A stretch of 11,494 nucleotides of DNA, taken from the NCBI GenBank assembly GCA_010024485.1, contig RGGX01000023.1, forward strand, positions 1 to 11,494. The letters are read 5' to 3'. Below are positions 6,452-11,494 of the stretch, piece by piece. The stretch comes from Actinomycetota bacterium (lineage in GTDB: Bacteria; Actinomycetota; Acidimicrobiia; Acidimicrobiales; Ilumatobacteraceae). The position numbers and the translations under genes were made by a program. The notes beneath the pieces are model-generated. The model worked only from the letters and a program-made list of their open reading frames with translations, was not told the origin of the DNA and ran no database searches. Every line of letters begins with the position of its first letter. The stretch's first letter is position 1.

Positions 6452-7471
6452 TCAGCGGTCGTTCAGTCGGTCGATCAGCCGTCGGAGGCCGGCGGCATGT
6501 CGCGGGTCGTAGTCGACGGCGAGGCGAGGGAGGTCCAGCCGGTCGTCGTCAGCCACCTCGGCAGCCGTCGGTGGGGTCTCCGATATCGATCCACCCCGCG
6601 ACAGGTCGGCGAACTCGGATCTCAGCGCTTCGAGCTCGCTCGGTACCGGTATCTCCCGCAGGCGGATGATGAGTCGGTCACCGACGAAGCGGATGCTGTC
6701 GTAGTTCCGGTAGAAGCCCTCGATCTCCTCCGCCACCCCGTCGGCATCGTGACGGATCCGGTACAGGTCGACATCGTCGGCGCTCACCATTCCGCGGGCC
6801 ACCAGGTGCTCACGTACGAAGGTGTCCACGGCCTCCCAGTAGGGATCATCCGGCGTGTCGAGCAGGACGATCGGAACGGGCACTCCCTTCCCGGTCTGCG
6901 TGAGTGTCAGAAGCTCGAAGGTCTCGTCGAGGGTGCCGAAGCCACCCGGGAGACACACGAAGGCGGCTGACTCCTTGATCAGCATGAGCTTGCGAGTGAA
7001 GAAGTACTTCATGCTGACGTACTTGGCGTCGCCGGCGATGACCGGGTTGGCGCCGGTCTCGAACGGCAGGCGGATGGAGACCCCGATGCTCGCCTCCCGT
7101 CCGGCACCCTCCATGCCGGCCTGCATGATGCCGGGGCCGGCCCCGGTGACGACCATCCATCCTCGGGCGGCGAGTTCTGCGGCGACCCTGACCGTCTGTC
7201 GGTAGACCGGATCGTCGGGTCCGGTCCGCGCCGAACCGAAGATGGTCACCTTTCGGCGGTCCCGGAACGGCGCGAACATCTCATACGCGTCGCGCATCTC
7301 GGCGAGGGCGTTGGTGGCGATCTTCAGATCGAGGGCATGGGGCCCGTCGGCGAGCAGTCCGAGGGCCTCTCTGAGCAGGGACCGCGCCACCCGACGGTCG
7401 GTGATGGTGTCGCTGAGGTCGAGACCCTCGAGAGCGGTGTCAGCGAGCGCGGCGAGCTCGTCGTTGCTCAC
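6452..7471 (-). CDS. LOG-family nucleoside 5'-monophosphate phosphoribohydrolase
   Basis: 339 residues with a central Rossmann-like LOG (TIGR00730) domain at about 73-240. Signatures are FGSARTGPDDP near 78-87, GAGPGIMQAGMEGA at 110-123, the R160-K161 pair in FFTRKLML and PGGFGTLDE at 175-183 with catalytic E183. LOG enzymes split nucleoside 5'-monophosphates (cytokinin ribotides, AMP-like substrates) into free base and ribose 5-phosphate in the cytoplasm. Earlier lysine-decarboxylase labels for this family are wrong. It is longer than the usual ~190-residue LOG, with a helical N-terminal 70 residues and a C-terminal extension of about 100 residues of unknown role. The GTG start overlaps the transaldolase TGA (GTGA, 7468-7471). 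The SD is poor, so coupled translation is likely. Confidence 0.9.
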   Translation of the reverse strand: MSNDELAALADTALEGLDLSDTITDRRVARSLLREALGLLADGPHALDLKIATNALAEMRDAYEMFAPFRDRRKVTIFGSARTGPDDPVYRQTVRVAAELAARGWMVVTGAGPGIMQAGMEGAGREASIGVSIRLPFETGANPVIAGDAKYVSMKYFFTRKLMLIKESAAFVCLPGGFGTLDETFELLTLTQTGKGVPVPIVLLDTPDDPYWEAVDTFVREHLVARGMVSADDVDLYRIRHDADGVAEEIEGFYRNYDSIRFVGDRLIIRLREIPVPSELEALRSEFADLSRGGSISETPPTAAEVADDDRLDLPRLAVDYDPRHAAGLRRLIDRLNDR

Positions 7472-8553
7472 CGAAGACGGTCGGCCTTCGACGCGAGGGC
7501 CTCGAGCAACTCATCGAAGCTGGCCGAGAACGATGCGAGGCCCTCCTCCTCGAGTTGGTCGGCCACCGAGTCCATGTCGATACCGGCCGACGCGAGGCCG
7601 CTCCACCGCTCGTCGTCACCGGTCGGATCGGCGTCGACCGTCCGCGCGACGGAGCCGTGGTCCCGGAAGGCGGCCAGCGTGGCCTCGGGCAGGGTGTTCA
7701 CGGTGTCGGGGCCGATGAGCCCATCGACGTAGCAGACATCGGAGTAGGCGGGGTCCTTCGTTCCGGTGCTGGCCCACAGTGGGCGTTGCACGCGGGCACC
7801 CCGAGCCGCCAGGGCCTCCCAGCGGGGCCCGGAGAAGGTCTCCTGGAAGCGCCGGTAGGCCAGTCGACCCTGGGCGAGGGCGGCACTGCCGCGGAGGGGA
7901 TGATCGCCGAGTCGCCGGTCGACCTCGGTGTCCACCCGCGAGATGAAGAAACTGGCCACACCGGCCACGTCGGAGAGATCCTCGACCCCGTCGGCGACCC
8001 GGTCCTCGAGCCCTGCCATGTAGGCCTCGGCGACGGCGAGGTATCGGTCGAGGCCGAAGATCAGGGTGGTGTTCACCGAGATGCCGAGGCGGATCGCGCC
8101 GCGGATGGCGTCGAGGCCCTCGACGGTGGCGGGGATCTTGATCATCACGTTGTCGCGGCCCACCCGGGCGTGGAGGTCACGGGCCGCGTCGAGTGTCGCC
8201 CCCGTATCGCGAGACAGGGCGGGGGAGACCTCCACCGAGACGAACCCGTCGGTCCGGTCGGAGGAGTCGTAGAGCGCTCGGAACTCGTCGCACGCGGCAC
8301 GGATGTCGTCGACCACCATCGCCCAGTAGGCCTCCTCGGTGGACAGTCCCATCGCGATCAGCTCGCCGAACTGGTCGTCGTAGTCGTCGGAGCCGCCGAT
8401 GGCCTTGGCGAAGATGGTCGGGTTGGAGGTGAGGCCCCGCACACCGTCGCGGATCCAGTCCGCCAGCGTCCCGGACCGCAGCATGGCGCGACTGAGGTTG
8501 TCGAGCCAGATGCTCTGGCCCTGCTCGGCGTGGAGTGTGGTGAGGTCGGTCAT
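7468..8553 (-). CDS. tal: Transaldolase
   Basis: 361 residues, usual for the actinobacterial transaldolase type. It transfers a dihydroxyacetone unit between sedoheptulose 7-phosphate and glyceraldehyde 3-phosphate in the non-oxidative pentose phosphate pathway. Signatures are SIWLDNLSR at 14-22, GLTSNPTIFAKAI at 40-52, the Schiff-base lysine K139 in NVMIKIPAT, GISVNTTLIF and, near the C-terminus, RPLWASTGTKDPAYSD. ATG 8553 has GGAGG 6 nt upstream (8560-8564 on the minus strand). The ATG overlaps the transketolase stop (ATGA). An in-frame extension to 8787 exists but lies inside transketolase. The stop overlaps the LOG start. Confidence 0.96.
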   Translation of the reverse strand: MTDLTTLHAEQGQSIWLDNLSRAMLRSGTLADWIRDGVRGLTSNPTIFAKAIGGSDDYDDQFGELIAMGLSTEEAYWAMVVDDIRAACDEFRALYDSSDRTDGFVSVEVSPALSRDTGATLDAARDLHARVGRDNVMIKIPATVEGLDAIRGAIRLGISVNTTLIFGLDRYLAVAEAYMAGLEDRVADGVEDLSDVAGVASFFISRVDTEVDRRLGDHPLRGSAALAQGRLAYRRFQETFSGPRWEALAARGARVQRPLWASTGTKDPAYSDVCYVDGLIGPDTVNTLPEATLAAFRDHGSVARTVDADPTGDDERWSGLASAGIDMDSVADQLEEEGLASFSASFDELLEALASKADRLR

Positions 8554-10520
8554 GTCGCGCCTCCGAGGAGATCCCGCGCGGCGGAGACCACGCTGTCGAC
8601 GGAGATGCCGAGGTGCTGGAGCGCCTGGCCACCGGGAGCGCTGACGCCGAACCGATCGATGCCGACACTGGCATCGGCCCACTCGGCCCAACCGAAGGTG
8701 GAGGCTGCCTCCACGGAGAGCACCGGGCAGCCCGGGGGAAGTACCTCGTCGATCATGGTCCGACCCTGCTCGCGGAAGCGGTCCCATGACGGCATGCTCA
8801 CCACACGGGCGGCGACGCCCATACCCTCCAGCTGGTCAGCGGCCTCGACGGCGAGAGCGACCTCGGCTCCGGTGGCGACGATGACGAGCGCCGCATCGTC
8901 GCGGTCTCGGACGACGGCCGCCCCGGTGCAGACGGCGGATCCATCGGTGACCACCGTGACGTCCTGACGGGAGAGCACGATCACGGTTGGCCCGTCATGG
9001 GCGACGGCATCGGCCCAGGCCGCGGCAGTCTCGTTGGCGTCCGCCGGGCGGATGACATGCAGGCCCGGGACCGCGCGGAGCGTGGCGAGGTGTTCGACCG
9101 GTTGATGCGTGGGGCCGTCCTCGCCGACCGCGACCGAGTCGTGACTGAAGACGAAGACGCACGGTGCGCCCGAGAGCGCCGCGAGCCGGACCGGCGGGCG
9201 CATGTAGTCGAGGAAGACAAGGAAGGTCCCTCCCACGGGGATGGTGCCGCCGTGGAGAGCCAAGCCGACCATGATCGAGCCCATCGCGTGCTCGCGGACC
9301 CCGTAGTGGACCTGTCCGCCGCCCGGCGACGAGGCCGATTGGACCGCGAGACCCGCCACCTTGGTGCCGGTGTTCCCGGTGAGGTCCGCCGACCCCGCGA
9401 CGAGGCCGGGGAGCTGCGAGGCCGAGGAGTCGAGGGCTGCCTGGATGGCCTTGCGGGTGGCCACACGCTCTCCCTGCTCCCAACTCGGGAGGACCCCCGA
9501 GAGCGCTTCGACGGAGGGCTCGAAGGTGTTTACCCACGCCTCGGAGGCTCGGGCCGACTCGCTGGCCGCGGTCCACTCGTCGCGGAGGGCCGCGCCGCGC
9601 GCGGCGGCCAGGGAGCGGTAGGCGGCGAGCAGGTCGTCGGGGATGTGGAATGGCTCATCAGGAATCCCGAGAACCGACTTGGTGCGGGTCACATCCTCGG
9701 CGTTGAACGCGAGGCCGTGCGCGGCATGACTGTCGGTGTGGTCCGGTGAGGGGAAACCGATGTGCGTCCGGAGCACGAGGAGCGTGGGCCGGCCGTCGCC
9801 CTGCCGAGCCGACAGGAGCGCCGTCTCGAGAGCGTCGAGGTCCTCGCCGGAGTCGCCGAGTTCGATGACGCGCCATCCGTAGGAGGTGAAACGACCGACG
9901 ACGTCGTCCTCGCAGGTGAGCGCGGTCTGGCCATCGATGGTGATCCGGTTGTCGTCGAAGACGCAGATGAGGCGATCGAGTCCGAGGTGACCGGCGAGCG
10001 ACGCCGCCTCGTGGCTGACCCCCTCCATCAGGCAGCCGTCGCCGGCAATGACCCAGGTGTGGTGGGAGATGGCGTCCGCGCCGAAGCGGTCGCGTTGGAT
10101 CCGTTCGGCGAGCGCCATGCCGACCGCGTTGGCGAAGCCCTGGCCGAGCGGGCCGGTGGTGACCTCGATGCCCGCGGTGTGGCCCGCCTCGGGGTGGCCC
10201 GGTGTCAGTGATCCGAGAGCGCGGAAGGCGCGGAGGTCGTCGGGTTCGAGACCGCAGCCGCTCAGCATGAGCATGGCGTACTGCAGGATCGATGCGTGTC
10301 CGACCGAGAGGATGAACCGGTCGCGGTCGATCCAGTCGGTGTCGGCGGGGTCGAATCGCATGACCCTGCTGTGGAGCACGTGAGCGAGCGGGGCGAGGGC
10401 CATCGCGGTGCCCTGATGTCCGCTGTTCGCGGCGAGCGGGGCATCCATCGACAGTCCCCGGATCACGGCGACGGCCAGTTGGTCGAGTTCGTCGCCGAGC
10501 GGTGGGATGTCGTTCAGCAC
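8550..10520 (-). CDS. tkt: Transketolase
   Basis: 656 residues in the full three-domain layout. It moves two-carbon ketol units between pentose phosphate pathway sugars using thiamine diphosphate and a divalent metal. The ThDP site is GDG at 160-162 through DDN at 189-191. Other family signatures are TPGHPEAGHTAGIEVTTGPLGQG at 106-128 (shown by GHTAG and GPLGQG), YGVREHAMGSIMVGLALHGG with the catalytic Glu, and SHDSVAVGEDGPTHQPVEHL. Odd points: the usual SGHPG reads SGHQG (H35-Q36-G37) and the usual GHGS reads GHAS (74-77). The core histidines are kept, so I expect activity. GTG 10520 is chosen because TAGTGT lies 7 nt upstream. An in-frame ATG at 10547 would place the promoter inside the gene. 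It heads the tkt-tal-LOG operon. Confidence 0.95.
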   Translation of the reverse strand: MLNDIPPLGDELDQLAVAVIRGLSMDAPLAANSGHQGTAMALAPLAHVLHSRVMRFDPADTDWIDRDRFILSVGHASILQYAMLMLSGCGLEPDDLRAFRALGSLTPGHPEAGHTAGIEVTTGPLGQGFANAVGMALAERIQRDRFGADAISHHTWVIAGDGCLMEGVSHEAASLAGHLGLDRLICVFDDNRITIDGQTALTCEDDVVGRFTSYGWRVIELGDSGEDLDALETALLSARQGDGRPTLLVLRTHIGFPSPDHTDSHAAHGLAFNAEDVTRTKSVLGIPDEPFHIPDDLLAAYRSLAAARGAALRDEWTAASESARASEAWVNTFEPSVEALSGVLPSWEQGERVATRKAIQAALDSSASQLPGLVAGSADLTGNTGTKVAGLAVQSASSPGGGQVHYGVREHAMGSIMVGLALHGGTIPVGGTFLVFLDYMRPPVRLAALSGAPCVFVFSHDSVAVGEDGPTHQPVEHLATLRAVPGLHVIRPADANETAAAWADAVAHDGPTVIVLSRQDVTVVTDGSAVCTGAAVVRDRDDAALVIVATGAEVALAVEAADQLEGMGVAARVVSMPSWDRFREQGRTMIDEVLPPGCPVLSVEAASTFGWAEWADASVGIDRFGVSAPGGQALQHLGISVDSVVSAARDLLGGAT

Positions 10521-10527
10521 GCCGCCG

Positions 10528-10533
10528 ACACTA
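10528..10533 (-). promoter_or_regulatory. TANNNT -10 box (TAGTGT) for the tkt-tal-LOG operon
   Basis: TAGTGT on the minus strand ends 7 nt before GTG 10520, in the 46-bp gap after the 135-residue gene. It predicts a leaderless or nearly leaderless operon mRNA. No clear -35 is seen. Confidence 0.5.
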
Positions 10534-10566
10534 ACCGTGCCCCTCATCGTCGACGGGTACGGTCGG

Positions 10567-10974
10567 TCAGCCGCCCGGGAGGAGCGTCAGCGGCACGGTG
10601 GTCCATGGTCCGCGGTCGATGCGACAGTGCGCGTACACCGTGCCTAGGGCGTCGAAGGCGATCTCGGCCCGCACCAGGCGATAGGTGAACCGGCCGGGTT
10701 CGACCTGGAAGGGGCTGACATTCCGCGCGACCGGTTCGGAGCCGTCATCGGCCTCGGCATCGTGGGAACGGGTGACGACGACCTCGAAGACTCCGGCACC
10801 GTCACCGTCTGGAGGACAGTGGATGAGCGCCACGAGATGAGGCTCGATGGTGACCGGCGGTGCGGAGGGCGCGGGGAGGGAGAACAGCACGCCGGTCAGG
10901 TCGAGGCGGGTCGACGGGCCCTCGACCTGGCGCATGTTGAACTCCTCGACGAAGAGCGCGGAGACGATCTGCAC
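10567..10974 (-). CDS. Uncharacterised 135-residue protein
   Basis: The sequence starts IVSALFVEEFNMRQVEGPSTRLDLTGVLFSL and continues as alternating hydrophobic and polar stretches, suggesting an all-beta protein. There is no signal peptide, membrane helix or catalytic motif. The opening resembles small cytoplasmic beta proteins annotated DUF6941 in actinobacteria, but this is from memory and weak. Two cysteines (in IHCPP and AHCRID) are not in a metal-site pattern. The start is GTG 10974, with TAGGTT 6 nt upstream; a downstream ATG 13 codons in would remove conserved-looking sequence. It sits between an AlaX-like gene and the transketolase operon on the same strand, each with its own apparent promoter. 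Confidence 0.75.
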   Translation of the reverse strand: MQIVSALFVEEFNMRQVEGPSTRLDLTGVLFSLPAPSAPPVTIEPHLVALIHCPPDGDGAGVFEVVVTRSHDAEADDGSEPVARNVSPFQVEPGRFTYRLVRAEIAFDALGTVYAHCRIDRGPWTTVPLTLLPGG

Positions 10975-10980
10975 GCTCGG

Positions 10981-10986
10981 AACCTA
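10981..10986 (-). promoter_or_regulatory. TANNNT -10 box (TAGGTT) for the 135-residue gene
   Basis: TAGGTT on the minus strand ends exactly 6 nt before GTG 10974, within the 37-bp gap after the AlaX-like gene. The spacing matches the leaderless pattern at the other gene heads in this window. Confidence 0.5.
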
Positions 10987-11011
10987 CCGGTCGGGCCTGA
11001 GGGGCGGGAAC

Positions 11012-11494
11012 TCAGGTCGGGAAGGGGCCATCGGCGCTGAAACGGATGCGTCGATTTCGTCGACCCTTGTTCTCGATCTTGTCGATCCGGAGCGGAGGGG
11101 ACTGCGCGGTGTTGCTGAGGTGGGTGCCCCCGCACGCCTGACGGTCGATGTCCTCGACGATGACGACTCGGAGTCGACCGTCGGGGGTCGGCGGTGGCGC
11201 GACCGAGAGACTCCGGACCAGTCCGTGAGCGACTGCCGCCTCCCCGGCCTCGACGTAGTCGGTGCGCACGTCGACGGCGTCGCTGATGATCCGGTTCAGG
11301 GGATCGGCCAATGCCCGCAGGCGGTCGTTGTCGACCTCGCTGAGATCGAAGTCCATCCGGCCCGTGCCGTCGTCGTTGATCTGCGCTCCGGTGACCAGGG
11401 TGCCCTCGAACTCGGCGAAGACGAGGGCGTTGAGCACGTGACTCATGGTGTGCAGCGCCGCGATGCGGTGGCGGCGCGCGCCGTCGATGTCGAT
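11012..11494 (-). CDS. AlaX-like alanyl-tRNA editing protein (5' end outside window)
   Basis: The last 160 residues of a protein whose N-terminus lies beyond the right edge; the frame stays open to base 11494. It carries the zinc-site signatures of the alanyl-tRNA synthetase second additional domain and AlaX proteins: HTMSH (HxxxH, H15 and H19 of the visible part) and CGGTH (C121, H125), then LSNTAQ and a basic NKGRRNRRIRF end. AlaX proteins hydrolyse Ser or Gly mischarged on tRNA-Ala in trans. The protein ends after the editing domain, with no C-Ala domain, which fits free-standing AlaX better than full AlaRS. Because the 5' part is missing, its class (AlaX-S, -M or -L) cannot be set. Confidence 0.85.
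   Translation of the reverse strand: MDIDGARRHRIAALHTMSHVLNALVFAEFEGTLVTGAQINDDGTGRMDFDLSEVDNDRLRALADPLNRIISDAVDVRTDYVEAGEAAVAHGLVRSLSVAPPPTPDGRLRVVIVEDIDRQACGGTHLSNTAQSPPLRIDKIENKGRRNRRIRFSADGPFPT

Noticed and set aside
6441..6462. GACCG/CGGTC inverted repeat between the small gene and LOG as a terminator
   Set aside because: Only 5 bp with a 9-nt loop and no T run; such repeats are frequent by chance at this GC content.
7555..8967. Plus-strand open frame (470 codons) opposite transaldolase
   Set aside because: Antisense shadow of tal and tkt; no domain signature, and the minus strand has full catalytic motifs.

Overview
The window is about 11.5 kb of very GC-rich DNA with dense gene packing, 4-base ATGA/GTGA stop-start overlaps, many GTG starts, and promoter-like TANNNT boxes directly in front of start codons. 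Together with the 5S rRNA 3' end and the rarA-DUF948 gene pair, this points to a chromosome of a high-GC Actinomycetota, possibly of the Acidimicrobiia type. The class-level placement is an impression and was not tested. I see no insertion sequence, integrase, prophage gene or CRISPR array.

Layout. Positions 1-94 hold the tail of an rRNA operon: the 5S 3' end and a strong intrinsic terminator. A rightward run follows: a TPR protein with a long Gly/Arg-rich disordered N-terminus (209-1435), an RppH-like Nudix hydrolase (1458-1895), the AAA+ recombination ATPase RarA (1882-3159), a DUF948-like membrane-anchored coiled-coil protein (3146-3568), a small basic protein with a hydrophobic N-terminus (3565-3903) and an APH-type phosphotransferase (3907-4809). 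From the Nudix gene on, the genes overlap or nearly touch. A leftward class-3-like aldehyde dehydrogenase (4806-6203) meets this run with overlapping stop codons. A 72-residue gene (6225-6443) runs divergently from the dehydrogenase. Next, on the minus strand, is a three-gene unit read from right to left: transketolase, transaldolase and a LOG-family nucleotide hydrolase (10520 down to 6452). It is joined by ATGA and GTGA overlaps. Further right on the minus strand are an uncharacterised 135-residue protein (10567-10974) and the C-terminal part of an AlaX-like trans-editing protein that runs off the right edge (11012-11494).

How the genes may work together. The rightward block mixes genome maintenance (RarA) with membrane-associated proteins of unknown function. 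The leftward operon is the non-oxidative pentose phosphate pathway plus a LOG enzyme. LOG chemistry releases ribose 5-phosphate, a transketolase substrate, so the grouping makes metabolic sense.

The most interesting signal is regulatory. Six inferred transcription-unit heads carry a TANNNT box whose last base lies 5-7 nt before the start codon, as expected for leaderless mRNAs. Genes inside the operons mostly have Shine-Dalgarno sequences or stop-start overlaps instead. At 6210-6219 two divergent TANNNT boxes overlap by a shared TA. I found no clear novel defence or biosynthetic system; the content is mostly housekeeping.
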